A DNA stretch of 64,000 nucleotides from a bacterium (GTDB lineage Bacteria; Cyanobacteriota; Vampirovibrionia; Gastranaerophilales; Gastranaerophilaceae). A model generated the notes under the pieces. The model ran no database searches and was not told the origin of the DNA. It saw only the letters and a list, made by a program, of their open reading frames with translations. The position numbers were made by a program, and so were the translations under genes. The stretch spans positions 186,001 through 250,000 of the forward strand of contig JAFQLC010000018.1 in NCBI GenBank assembly GCA_017396695.1. The letters are read 5' to 3'. Below, piece by piece: positions 7,635 to 15,781 of this stretch (positions are counted from its first letter, which is position 1; each line of letters opens with the position of its first letter).

Positions 7635-8330
7635 ATGAAAGAAATTTTTTTGTTTGATTCTGTAATTTTAATCAGGCTTTGTGCTGCCTTGTTATTCGGT
7701 TTTTTCCTTGGTTTTGAAAGGGAAATTACGGGCAAATTCGCAGGGCTTCGCACACACATTTTAGTTTGTGCTGGTGCCGCAATTTTCACCATATTGTCAA
7801 TTTATGGTTTCCAATATCACCTTGCAGATGGCACAGTTGGCACAAATGACCCAGCCAGAATTGCAGCGCAAGTAATCACAGGTATCGGTTTTATTGGTGC
7901 TGGTACTGTAATGCGCCATGGCACAAACATTTCAGGTATCACAACTGCTGCAACATTATGGGTGGCAGCTGCAGTTGGTATGGCATGTGGTTGCGGAATG
8001 ATTTTCCTTGGTTTTATCTCAACATTTTTAACCCTTATGGTGCTTGTTTCGATTAGGCACTTTGAAAAAAAATTCATTTTACACAGAATTGCAAACCCAA
8101 AACTTTTTGATATTTCTTTCACTTGCTTAATTGGCGATTTTGATTTTTTAAATAATTTAATTCAAGAAAATTTCAAATTTGTCGAAAAATTTAAGAAAAA
8201 ACTAAAAGCAGACGGACAATTACTCATAAAATTCACCGTTTCAAGTAAAAAACCATTATCAAGAATTAACGAGATATTTAAAAATATTCCAAATATTGAT
8301 TCCCTTGAAATTTCAGAAATACACGAATGA
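7635..8330 (+). CDS. MgtC/SapB family membrane protein
   Basis: Inner-membrane protein of the MgtC family, linked elsewhere to Mg2+ limitation, acid tolerance and intracellular survival. The hallmark N-terminal region is present: FGFFLGFEREITGKFAGLRTH, then further helices with GIGFIGAGTVMRHG and GITTAATLWVAAAVGMACG. The C-terminal 80 residues (about 150-231) form a soluble ACT-like domain. AGGA five bases before ATG 7635 favours it over GTG 7632. A TATAAT at 7601-7606 may be its -10 box. The stop overlaps the next gene's start in ATGA, so the two are probably translated together. Confidence 0.93.
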   Translation: MKEIFLFDSVILIRLCAALLFGFFLGFEREITGKFAGLRTHILVCAGAAIFTILSIYGFQYHLADGTVGTNDPARIAAQVITGIGFIGAGTVMRHGTNISGITTAATLWVAAAVGMACGCGMIFLGFISTFLTLMVLVSIRHFEKKFILHRIANPKLFDISFTCLIGDFDFLNNLIQENFKFVEKFKKKLKADGQLLIKFTVSSKKPLSRINEIFKNIPNIDSLEISEIHE

Positions 8331-9574
8331 TTTTTTCACTTAAAAATTTAATAAATTTATTGCGAACTATCGGAATTACTTTACTTTTGGTTGTGATAGG
8401 CGTGTTTTTTGCCGTGTGGCATGCAGCATATGAAGAATATAACATTGCAACAGGTAAAATAAGCAAAGAAATTAAAGTTTCTGAAGTTACAATTGACCAA
8501 CTTTTGCTTCAAGAAGCAGAGCACCCTGAAGACTACATTATCAATATAAAACTAGCAATTGCATATCAAGAAGAGAAAATGTTCTCTGAAGCAGAAAAAC
8601 AATATCAAAAAGCTTTATCTAAAGCACCAAAGAGTGAACTTGCGCTTTATCGCTATGCACTGTTCTGTGTTGAGATGAAAAAATTTGCAGAAGCAATTAA
8701 CTTAATTGAAAACATTTCTGATTCTCCTTCAAAAAGAGTTATAGGCAGAAAGCTTGCAATTTATCAAAAAATTTCTGAAAAATTAATTGAAATTGAAGAT
8801 TATCAAAACGCAGCAAAAATTTTCACTCTTGCTTATCGTTATGCAAGAGTTTTAGGCGGCGAACCTAAAGAAAAAGTTACAAAAGGTATGGAAGTTGCAT
8901 TTATCAAACTTGCTGATTTAAATATTCACATCAACAACTATGAAGATGCGAAGCTTAACCTTGAAGCGCTTTTGAAATACACAGATTCTACTCTTGCTGA
9001 ATATAAGCTTGGGTTGATATACAAAACAATTGATTTAGAAAAATCTGCAAAATTGTTAGAAAAAGTTTTCTTAAAAGATTATAAACTTGTTAATTTAGAG
9101 CTTTATTATGATATTTTAGAAGAGTTAAAAAATAAGCACAAAGCTAGTGGCAACAAAGCAAAAGAAACATATTACCAACACAAGCAAGATAAACTCATAA
9201 AATTTGTTAGCGATAATATGATATTTACAGATGATTTCGCGGTGGATAATGTGCATGTTATATGCAAAAAAGGTTTCAAACCAAAATGCGATTTGGCATT
9301 TAGCATAAAAAACACCACAAAAGGCTACACACATACTCTTTATTTAAAAATTGCACTTCTTTATCCAAACGGCAAAGAAGAAATAATTGATACTGCTGTT
9401 ATTTTCCCCGACAAGAAAGAAAAACAAGAAATATTCACAAGCCTTGCAATAAACCCTAAAAACGGAAACAAAGGTTTAGGAGAGGCAAATTATCTGCAAG
9501 TCACATATTCTGCAAGAAAAAATAAAAATTCAGAATGGGTGTTTGTAAGATCAATCAATGTAAAATATCAATAA
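8327..9574 (+). CDS. Membrane-anchored TPR-repeat protein
   Basis: A 415-residue protein with a short cytoplasmic start, one transmembrane helix (about residues 13-32) and a large extracytoplasmic part. Residues about 55-240 are helical repeats resembling TPRs (for example AIAYQEEKMFSEAEKQYQKA, then NYEDAKLNLEALLKY). The last 120 residues are beta-rich (FAVDNVHVICKKGFKPKC, then IALLYPNGKEEI) and I do not recognise that fold. The start overlaps the mgtC-like stop by 4 nt, suggesting coupled translation and perhaps a shared envelope-stress role. The function itself is unknown. Confidence 0.8.
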   Translation: MIFSLKNLINLLRTIGITLLLVVIGVFFAVWHAAYEEYNIATGKISKEIKVSEVTIDQLLLQEAEHPEDYIINIKLAIAYQEEKMFSEAEKQYQKALSKAPKSELALYRYALFCVEMKKFAEAINLIENISDSPSKRVIGRKLAIYQKISEKLIEIEDYQNAAKIFTLAYRYARVLGGEPKEKVTKGMEVAFIKLADLNIHINNYEDAKLNLEALLKYTDSTLAEYKLGLIYKTIDLEKSAKLLEKVFLKDYKLVNLELYYDILEELKNKHKASGNKAKETYYQHKQDKLIKFVSDNMIFTDDFAVDNVHVICKKGFKPKCDLAFSIKNTTKGYTHTLYLKIALLYPNGKEEIIDTAVIFPDKKEKQEIFTSLAINPKNGNKGLGEANYLQVTYSARKNKNSEWVFVRSINVKYQ

Positions 9575-9600
9575 AAAGCGCTCCAGTAAGGAGCGCTTTT
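9574..9600. terminator. Bidirectional terminator
   Basis: AAAAGCGCTCC-AGTAA-GGAGCGCTTTT, an 11-bp stem. It serves the TPR gene on plus and the Skp-like gene on minus. Confidence 0.9.
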
Positions 9601-9619
9601 AAAATTATTTTTGTAATTG

Positions 9620-10060
9620 TTATTTGCTTAAATTTAGTTTTTTGATAACTTTGTCTGTGATATCAACACCGCCATAGTAAATTGTTCTGTAGTCTGCAAC
9701 TGTGTCAATTTTATTTTCGATTGCAACTGCTTTGATTGCTTTTTCGATATCTTTATCGATAGCTTCTTCTTTTTGGAGTTTGAAATTAGCATATGCTTGT
9801 TGTTTTTTTGCGAATTCTTTTGCAGTTGCTTCTTCAAAAGCTCTTTGTTTGATTGGATTTTCAATTTTTTTGAATTCTTTTTCTTTGTCTAATAAATATC
9901 TTTGAAGTTCAACCGCTCTATCATCAATTTGAGAGATTGCAGTTTTTGCTTTTGAATAATTGTCAACGATTTCTTTATAGTCAACAGTTCCTACAACATT
10001 TGCGAGTGCTGGTTTTGCAAAAAATAATAAAAGCGCAAGAACAATAATTTTTCTTCCCAT
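9620..10060 (-). CDS. OmpH/Skp-like periplasmic chaperone
   Basis: A small exported protein of 146 residues. The signal peptide (MGRKIIVLALLLFFAKPALA) precedes VGTVDYKEIVDNY, resembling the Skp N-terminal strand, then a long charged coiled coil (about residues 40-120) and a C-terminal return VDITDKVIKKLN. This is the Skp layout: tentacles on a small beta body that holds unfolded outer-membrane proteins. GGAG upstream (AAAGGAGAAATTAAAATATG) gives a clear start. It supports an outer membrane in this organism. bamA and lpxD, frequent partners, are not adjacent. Confidence 0.85.
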   Translation of the reverse strand: MGRKIIVLALLLFFAKPALANVVGTVDYKEIVDNYSKAKTAISQIDDRAVELQRYLLDKEKEFKKIENPIKQRAFEEATAKEFAKKQQAYANFKLQKEEAIDKDIEKAIKAVAIENKIDTVADYRTIYYGGVDITDKVIKKLNLSK

Positions 10061-10132
10061 ATTTTAATTTCTCCTTTGATTATGTTAGAATTGTAGCATA
10101 ATTTATTTTTTGTGGCAAAAAGAGGGGTAGTA

Positions 10133-11059
10133 GTGGGAATTATCGGCGAAAATATACATATAATATCTAAATCAGTAAAAGAAGCACTTATTGCTCGTGA
10201 TGAAGAGTTTATTTTAAATCTTGCACAGAAACAAATTGATTCTGGAATTAAAATTATTGATTTAAATATAGGACCTGCCAAAGGTGCTATTGCAGGCTCA
10301 ATGGCTTGGCTTGTAGAGTTGCTTTCAAGTAAATTTGATGTTAATTTTTCGCTTGATACAACAAATTCACTCGAGCTTGAAAGTGGTTTCAAAATATTGA
10401 AAAATCCTGAAAATTGTTTTTTAAATTCAGCTTCAGCAGAACCTGAAAGACTTGAAAAAACTGTGGAAATTGCCGCTAAATATGGTTCTAATTTGGTGGC
10501 GCTAACTCTAAATAATGCTCTTGGCATTCCAAAAACATCCGAAGAGCGTCTTGAACTTGCTTTTGAAATGGTGTCTTGTGCAAATGAAGCAGGAATTGAA
10601 AACGGAAAAATTTATATTGACCCGCTTGTGCTTCCTGTATCTGTTGACCAAACTCAAGCAGGCGTTGCACTTGAATCAATTAGAATGTTTAAAGAAAGTT
10701 TTGACCCTGAAGTGAAAACTGTAATTGGGCTCTCGAATATCTCAAATGGTTCATATAAAGAGCTAAGACCTGTTTTGAATAGAGCATTTTTAGCACTTGC
10801 TCTTGGCGCTGGGCTCGATTATGTAATTGCAGACGGTATGGACACAGAGCTTATAAATGTTTACAGAGCGCTTCGTGGTGAAGATATCAAAATAAATAAA
10901 ATTTATAAAGATTTGTTTGATATGAGCCAAAATTTTGGTGAAATTGACGATTTAGCTTATGATAAAGAAGATAAAGAAGCTCATGCGCTATACTCTGCCG
11001 CAAGAGTTCTTTTGAATAAGGAAATTTATACGCATAGTTTTATTAAGGGGGAAAATTAA
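10133..11059 (+). CDS. Pterin-binding methyltransferase-like protein (MeTr/AcsE type)
   Basis: A TIM-barrel protein of 308 residues in the pterin-binding superfamily, which includes dihydropteroate synthase, the MetH folate domain and the acetogen methyl-THF:corrinoid methyltransferase. The match is closest in style to the last: IIGENIHIISK at the start, IIDLNIGPAKG, NFSLDTTNS, LNSASAEPERLE, a long insert and IDPLVLPVSVDQ, ending GAGLDYVIADGMD. DHPS-type sulfonamide-site motifs are not obvious. GTG 10133 is chosen because AGAGGGG lies five bases upstream; an earlier GTG at 10112 has none. The next gene's ATG overlaps its stop. No corrinoid protein is adjacent, so the methyl acceptor is unknown. 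Confidence 0.78.
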   Translation: MGIIGENIHIISKSVKEALIARDEEFILNLAQKQIDSGIKIIDLNIGPAKGAIAGSMAWLVELLSSKFDVNFSLDTTNSLELESGFKILKNPENCFLNSASAEPERLEKTVEIAAKYGSNLVALTLNNALGIPKTSEERLELAFEMVSCANEAGIENGKIYIDPLVLPVSVDQTQAGVALESIRMFKESFDPEVKTVIGLSNISNGSYKELRPVLNRAFLALALGAGLDYVIADGMDTELINVYRALRGEDIKINKIYKDLFDMSQNFGEIDDLAYDKEDKEAHALYSAARVLLNKEIYTHSFIKGEN

Positions 11060-12384
11060 TGAGAAAATACTCGCAACGTGACCCAAAGGAATATAACATT
11101 TTTCGTGCACTATTTCAAAGGTTTGTAACTCGCTTTGGTTATGCAAACTTATATAGATTTACTTGCGGGTATAAGGTTTATGGCAGAGAAAATTTGCCTG
11201 AAAAAGATGAATTTTATATTGTTGCATCTAACCATGTGAGTGCTGTTGACCCGTTTTTGATGTGCGATGCTATTGAAAAACCGCTTGCATTTATGGCAAA
11301 AAAAGAGCTTTTCGATGGTTTTTGGAAAAGAGTTTTCATGGATTTTATGGGTGCATTTGAAGTCGATAGAGGCAAAATTCAAGTTTCGACAATGAAAACA
11401 GCACTTGGAATAAAAGACGCAAAATGTAAGTTACCTTGGAAACTTGCACTTTTCCCACAAGGCACACGAGAACGTGAAGGCTCAATGGAAAATGTGAACA
11501 AAGGTTTTGCGGTTTTTGCAAAAAAATTAAAATGTTCAATTGTTCCAGTTGGAATTATTGGTGCTAATTATGAAGATAGACACACTCGTGGTGCAAATAT
11601 GTCTTTTGTTATAGGAAAACCTATTCCATATAATGAAAATGTTGATGAAATGATTGAAATTTGGAAAAAAGAAGTTACTCGTCTTTCAAGCAAGGAAGAG
11701 TTTGATAAAAAATATAAACCAAATTATGCAAGAAGGACTGCAAAAGAATATAATTGGCGAACAAAATTATGGCAACTTTGGGCATATATGGTTGTATTTT
11801 GGGTTTGCACAGTTCCATTTTACAAGTTTGTAATTAAAGGAAGAGAAAACGTTAAAACAAAAGAAAAATTAACCCTTGCGCCAAACCATGTTTCTTATCT
11901 TGACCCACTTCTTATTGCAAAAGCAACACATCGTTTTGCAGGGTATATGGCAAAAAAAGAGCTTTTTGAAGGCAAAGGGTTTGGTGGTGCGTGGCTTAGA
12001 AAAAATATTTTAAGACTTGGCGCATTTGCAGTCGACAGGGAAAAACCTGAAACAGCAACAATTAAAACTGCTCTTGAAGTCTATAAAGCTGGTTGGGATT
12101 TATGCATTTTCCCACAAGGTGGTATAAGAAAAAATAAAAGAATTGAAGCTATAAACAAAGGTTTTATAGCATTAGCTAGAAAAGGCAAAGCAGACATTGT
12201 GCCAATTTCGATTTCTGGGCTTGAAACATATAATTGGAACATCTTCAAAAGAAGAAGAGTTGAAGTTAATATTGGCGAGCCTATCTCAAGAGATTTACCA
12301 GATGATGAAATAATTAGAATCTGGAGAGAACGAGTTGCCGATATGGCAGGCTATGAGTTGGCACCCGAGCGAAGCGAAGCTTAG
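11059..12384 (+). CDS. Tandem-domain 1-acylglycerol-3-phosphate acyltransferase (PlsC-like)
   Basis: Two PlsC/LPLAT acyltransferase domains in one 441-residue chain. Domain 1 (about 35-230) has NHVSAVD (catalytic HX4D) and FPQGTRERE; domain 2 (about 255-430) has NHVSYLD and FPQGGIRKN. Both keep the catalytic His and Asp, so both may be active. Single-domain PlsC is the rule. An internal hydrophobic segment (WQLWAYMVVFWVCTVPF) separates the domains. The last residues, ELAPERSEA, are encoded by a GC-rich element unlike the rest of the gene, so the natural end may have been altered. The start overlaps the preceding stop. Confidence 0.9.
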   Translation: MRKYSQRDPKEYNIFRALFQRFVTRFGYANLYRFTCGYKVYGRENLPEKDEFYIVASNHVSAVDPFLMCDAIEKPLAFMAKKELFDGFWKRVFMDFMGAFEVDRGKIQVSTMKTALGIKDAKCKLPWKLALFPQGTREREGSMENVNKGFAVFAKKLKCSIVPVGIIGANYEDRHTRGANMSFVIGKPIPYNENVDEMIEIWKKEVTRLSSKEEFDKKYKPNYARRTAKEYNWRTKLWQLWAYMVVFWVCTVPFYKFVIKGRENVKTKEKLTLAPNHVSYLDPLLIAKATHRFAGYMAKKELFEGKGFGGAWLRKNILRLGAFAVDREKPETATIKTALEVYKAGWDLCIFPQGGIRKNKRIEAINKGFIALARKGKADIVPISISGLETYNWNIFKRRRVEVNIGEPISRDLPDDEIIRIWRERVADMAGYELAPERSEA

Positions 12385-12640
12385 TGCGATGCACTTGCTA
12401 AGCAACGCGAGGGCAATGGTGTGTGACGTGCAAAGACGGCTGCGAGGAGCAGGCGGCGAGCACGAAACCGTACCCCACCCGAAGGGTAAGGAGCGGACGG
12501 CAGTCCAGCGAACACCCTGAGGGCAAAGGTGTGCGTGCATATGCACGGCAAACAAGGAGTTTGGCAGGCTTATGCAAAATCGTTCCTCATCCGAACTCTC
12601 GTTTGCTTCTTGTCCTTCGGGTGGACTTTAAAAATTCCTA
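12361..12640. repeat. GC-rich intergenic element overlapping the acyltransferase end
   Basis: About 280 nt that is clearly G+C-rich against AT-rich surroundings. It opens GAGCGAAGCGAAGC, has a two-tier hairpin (GCTTA, GTGC-GAT-GCAC, TAAGC; 12379-12403), a 12-nt palindrome GTGCATATGCAC, and a 17-nt direct repeat (GAGGGCAATGGTGTGTG 12409-12425; 12519-12535 with 2 differences). No credible gene is seen on either strand. It resembles the GC-rich repeat at 23221-23396 in style, not in exact sequence. Confidence 0.6.
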
Positions 12641-12684
12641 AAACATTGCTATAATTAAAAAGCAGTTATTAGGATTTGATTAGT

Positions 12685-13188
12685 ATGAAAAAAGTAGCTT
12701 TTTCGCTCTCGGAATTATTACTTGCAGTTGGCATTGTGGCGGTTATTTCAACTCTTATGATTACAACCGTTATACCAAAAGGAGACGAAAAAAAATATTC
12801 AACGCTTGCAAATAAAGCATATTTAACATTGGAAGAAGCTTACGATGTGCAAATTATGAATGATGGTGGGCTAGATGCATCAAATTATGGCGCAGAGGAG
12901 GTTTTATTCCGTATGGTTCAAGGTGAAACTCCTGCGTTGCCTACTTATGCAAGAAATGGAAATGTTGCACAACTTCCAAATGGAATGATAATTAATAACA
13001 CTGGCGCTAATCTTTTTGTTGATATAGACGGCATTGAAGGAAAAACTCGCTCAACTCTTAACAGCCCTCCCCGCAGATGTGGCGAATCTGATATTTTATT
13101 GTTTGTTATTGATGGTTCTGATATTTCTCCTGATTATGACTGCGGATTCGCAAGAGAATACTTTGAATATAATGACCGTATAAATTAA
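12685..13188 (+). CDS. Type IV pilin-like protein 1
   Basis: A 167-residue prepilin-like protein. The N-terminus MKKVAFSLSELLLAVGIVAVIS has the processing and methylation motif (cleavage expected before Phe, Glu at +5) and the hydrophobic helix. The globular part has PNGMIINN and FVDIDGIEGKT, matching the DG and VDxDG motifs of the other five pilin-like proteins here. It has one Cys pair (RRCGES, YDCGF). ATG 12685 follows TTAGGA by 10 nt. A TATAAT at 12650-12655, just beyond the GC-rich island, may be its -10 box. The assembly machinery is not in this window, so pilus versus pseudopilus cannot be decided. Confidence 0.82.
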   Translation: MKKVAFSLSELLLAVGIVAVISTLMITTVIPKGDEKKYSTLANKAYLTLEEAYDVQIMNDGGLDASNYGAEEVLFRMVQGETPALPTYARNGNVAQLPNGMIINNTGANLFVDIDGIEGKTRSTLNSPPRRCGESDILLFVIDGSDISPDYDCGFAREYFEYNDRIN

Positions 13189-13539
13189 GTTCTTAATATT
13201 TTTTAATATTGTGTTACGAAATAATTTTTTGTGGCATAAGACAACCAGATACTATAAAGAAAATAATTTTTTATATATTAAAATTAAATACATTTGAAAA
13301 CGCAATTTTTCCAAACGCAATTATAGATGTTTTGGTGAATTGAGTTTCAAATAATTGTTCGCGCTTAATTTGGACGAGGCGTTAATCTTGCTATTGGCGG
13401 TTTTGCGGTACTTTAGACAAATTTTGCGAGAATAAATTTTTTATATACAAAATCATTTAAATATAGTATAATAAATGCAAGTTCTAAGGCTATAATGAAC
13501 TTGTGGGTATTAGATTATAGAATGAAAGGTATTTACGAA
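13189..13539. other. Intergenic region between two pilin genes
   Basis: A 351-nt AT-rich spacer. I see two nearby copies of AAACGCAATT (13298-13307, 13313-13322), a possible promoter at 13444-13472 and no gene. The length is unusual for this compact sequence. Confidence 0.5.
13444..13472 (+). promoter_or_regulatory. Possible promoter for pilin-like protein 2
   Basis: TATACA, a 17-nt spacer and TATAAT (13467-13472), about 67 nt before the ATG, giving a leader of about 60 nt. Confidence 0.45.
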
Positions 13540-14169
13540 ATGAAAAAAGGTGCATTTACTCTTGCTGAAGTCCTTTTAACTTTGGCTATTATCGGTGTAG
13601 TTGCTGCTATGACAGTTCCTTCTTTGATGACATCAACAGAAGATAAAAAACTCGGTGCAGGCGCTAAAAAAGCATATAACACACTTCAAAACGCTGTTAC
13701 ATTAAAACAAGCTCAAACAGATTTAACTCCTGCCGATGCGACAGATGGTCTTATGAAATTTTTAACAGGTGATGGTGCAATTGGCGATAACGTTCAAGTA
13801 TTAAAAGTTACTGAAGGAAAAGGTACCAACTTAGTACAAACACCAGACGGTTTAGTATTTGTTTCCGGTAATGGTGCTTGCGGTACTGGCGAAATTGATA
13901 GTACAGCATTTTGCACAGTTGTTGTTGACGTAAATGGTGTTGAAGGCCCTAACTATTCAGGTGCAAAAGCTGGTACAACTCCTGCAGGTGCAACAATTAA
14001 GGCATTAGGTTTGACTGGTACTCATGTAAGTGATACTTACGCTAGAACAAACAGAGACATTGTTGTGTTTGAAGTAAACAATATGAACGTTTACCCAAGA
14101 CCACAACACCAAGGCACAATGCGCTATATTAAAGGTAGCAAAGCTGCTGCTGGTGCTGGTGGTGCGTAA
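13540..14169 (+). CDS. Type IV pilin-like protein 2
   Basis: A 209-residue prepilin-like protein. MKKGAFTLAEVLLTLAIIG carries the cleavage motif with Ala rather than the classical Gly before Phe, and Glu at +5. The globular part includes TPDGLVFVSGNGACG, VVDVNGVEGPNYSG and a Gly/Ala-rich C-terminus (AAAGAGGA). It is the only paralogue here with this alanine/glycine tail and has few charged residues, fitting a major subunit, though this is a guess. AAAGG nine bases upstream supports ATG 13540. A strong terminator follows directly. Confidence 0.85.
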   Translation: MKKGAFTLAEVLLTLAIIGVVAAMTVPSLMTSTEDKKLGAGAKKAYNTLQNAVTLKQAQTDLTPADATDGLMKFLTGDGAIGDNVQVLKVTEGKGTNLVQTPDGLVFVSGNGACGTGEIDSTAFCTVVVDVNGVEGPNYSGAKAGTTPAGATIKALGLTGTHVSDTYARTNRDIVVFEVNNMNVYPRPQHQGTMRYIKGSKAAAGAGGA

Positions 14170-14189
14170 TAATTACCTAGCATAATTTT

Positions 14190-14219
14190 AAAACCCGTGC
14201 CCTTAAAAGCACGGGTTTT
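14190..14219 (+). terminator. Terminator after pilin-like protein 2
   Basis: AAAACCCGTGC-CCTTAAAA-GCACGGGTTTT: an 11-bp stem followed by T residues. Confidence 0.92.
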
Positions 14220-14251
14220 TGTTTGCTTGTTTTTTGTCACCCAGAACTCGC

Positions 14252-14572
14252 TTATCCTCCATTCCCCTTCATAAACTCCTTCCAATTCTCATCTAAATTT
14301 TTTATGTAATTATGTGCATCGAGGACATCATCAATTGTGATTGGTTTTGTATTTTTCTTCCTTACCTCCTGATATGACCTCTCGAGTTCTTCTTCTGTTA
14401 GTCCAAGATATGCTATTCCAAAAGATTTTCCGCAATCCTCACATTTAACTCTTATTACATGTAAACCGTCATCAAAGCGCATAATTCTAATTGAATTTTC
14501 ATCAAAATCACAAGAACATTGGCTGCACTTCATACCCGCTAAAAGCTTGCTAAATATAGTTTTTGTTTCCAT
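14252..14572 (-). CDS. Zinc-ribbon protein, unknown function
   Basis: A 106-residue soluble protein. The pairs CSQC (with a further Cys two residues on) and CEDC, 25-30 residues apart, indicate a zinc ribbon; a following helix EEELERSYQEVRKK and ITIDDVLDAHNYIKNLDENW complete the chain. It resembles small conserved proteins in which a C-terminal VLDAxxF/Y segment follows a zinc ribbon, but I cannot name a function. AAGGAG five bases before ATG 14572 fixes the start. It stands alone. Confidence 0.75.
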   Translation of the reverse strand: METKTIFSKLLAGMKCSQCSCDFDENSIRIMRFDDGLHVIRVKCEDCGKSFGIAYLGLTEEELERSYQEVRKKNTKPITIDDVLDAHNYIKNLDENWKEFMKGNGG

Positions 14573-14677
14573 CTCAACTCCTTTATGTTAATTTTTGTAA
14601 AACTTCGCTTTAAAATCATAAAGTTTTAGTCTCGCCTATCCGTCTTATAAAATATACAAAACGAAATGAGGTGCGAT

Positions 14678-14833
14678 ATGATTGAAGTTTTAAGTTTATT
14701 ATTGTTTGCAGGTTTAGTTGCAACATTTTTAGTTCTTTTACCTGCTGCGTTTGAAAAATTATCTTCTCCAGATTTTTGTACTAGATATTTTTCACATTTA
14801 TCATCAAAAACATTACATTCTTATGGAAAATAA
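14678..14833 (+). CDS. Small 51-residue membrane protein
   Basis: A short frame starting MIEVLSLLLFAGLVATFLVL: one hydrophobic helix (about residues 3-22), then a polar tail with one Cys. GAGG lies six bases before the ATG. A hairpin terminator begins 34 nt after the stop. The combination of ribosome site, membrane helix and terminator supports a real gene, but its small size leaves doubt. Confidence 0.55.
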   Translation: MIEVLSLLLFAGLVATFLVLLPAAFEKLSSPDFCTRYFSHLSSKTLHSYGK

Positions 14834-14867
14834 TCCTTCTTCCTTTCTTCATACTACAAATTAAGAC

Positions 14868-14896
14868 AAATAGAGGAGCATTTTGTTCCTCTATTT
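14868..14896. terminator. Hairpin terminator
   Basis: AAATAGAGGA pairs with TCCTCTATTT around a 9-nt loop. T-rich sequence follows on both strands. It ends where the next promoter begins. Confidence 0.7.
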
Positions 14897-14922
14897 GATT
14901 AAAAATTATACTTTTGTATAAT
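14895..14922 (+). promoter_or_regulatory. Promoter of outer-membrane protein gene, leaderless geometry
   Basis: TTGATT (14895-14900), 16 nt, TATAAT (14917-14922). The ATG begins 7 nt after the -10 box and there is no usable Shine-Dalgarno. Confidence 0.65.
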
Positions 14923-14929
14923 TTAGAGT

Positions 14930-15622
14930 ATGAAGCATATTTTGGTTTTACTATTATCAACATTTTTATTTTGCCCTGTCTTTGCAAGCGATTTGTCGTT
15001 TCAAGATAAAACAGACGGGCAATTTTTTAATACTTTAAAAGGAGATGCCACTTACACTGAAATTGTGCTGCCGCAATATGAAATAATTTCATCTGATGAA
15101 GATAAAATTATTGAATATATGGATATAATCAATTTAGAAGATTCTCGTGCGCCAAAATTTAATTCTGAAATTAAATCTCCAATAACATCATTTGGTGAAA
15201 AATATTCAAATCCTAATGAAGCAAGAGTGAAGCAAGGAGATTTTGTTTTTGCTTCTTCAATTATTCAAAATAAAAATGATTATTTCCAAGACAGGCTAAA
15301 ACAAAGAACTGAGGTTAAATATCAAAAAGAATATTTTGAATTTTCAAGTGGTTATGAAACAAGCTATGCTTCAATTGATGCCTCAAAAAGAGGGCAGTCA
15401 GTGTTTATCGAACCAAAACTCAAGTTTGGCAAAAGATTTTCATTAAAATTGAATAATTCTGTAAATCCTGTTACCCAAAGATTCACTCAAGAGCTTGGGG
15501 TGAACTATACACCAAAACATATAAAAAATTCCAATTTTGGCATTTCGAATGAAACAATTTTTGGTGATAATTCAATAATTAAACAAAGAATGAATTTTAC
15601 AAGCAACTTTTTTCTTTGGTAA
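14930..15622 (+). CDS. Putative exported outer-membrane beta-barrel-like protein
   Basis: A 230-residue protein of unknown family. The signal peptide (MKHILVLLLSTFLFCPVFA) is followed by about 80 polar residues and then alternating amphipathic strands (RTEVKYQKEYFEFSSGYETS, SVFIEPKLKFGKRFSLKLNN, FTQELGVNYTP, RMNFTSNFFLW). It ends in aromatic FFLW, as expected of a barrel C-terminal strand recognised by the BAM machinery. The number of strands visible is small, so it may be a half barrel or oligomer. Skp, encoded 5 kb upstream, would be the natural chaperone. Confidence 0.65.
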   Translation: MKHILVLLLSTFLFCPVFASDLSFQDKTDGQFFNTLKGDATYTEIVLPQYEIISSDEDKIIEYMDIINLEDSRAPKFNSEIKSPITSFGEKYSNPNEARVKQGDFVFASSIIQNKNDYFQDRLKQRTEVKYQKEYFEFSSGYETSYASIDASKRGQSVFIEPKLKFGKRFSLKLNNSVNPVTQRFTQELGVNYTPKHIKNSNFGISNETIFGDNSIIKQRMNFTSNFFLW

Positions 15623-15781
15623 ATGTTAAATTGCCTTAAATTTGCACCCCTCAAAAACCATGGAAACATGCACTACGTCTCATGTTACGAATTGTTAACT
15701 AAAAAGTATATAAAAAAGCAATATTTTTTGAATAATAAACTTTATTAATTCAAGAGAGATTTTTTGCAAGGAGAGCAAACT

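Noticed and set aside
12423-12641. 72-codon frame and others in the GC-rich island
   Set aside because: All are short, lack ribosome sites and domains, and arise because GC-rich sequence has few stop codons.
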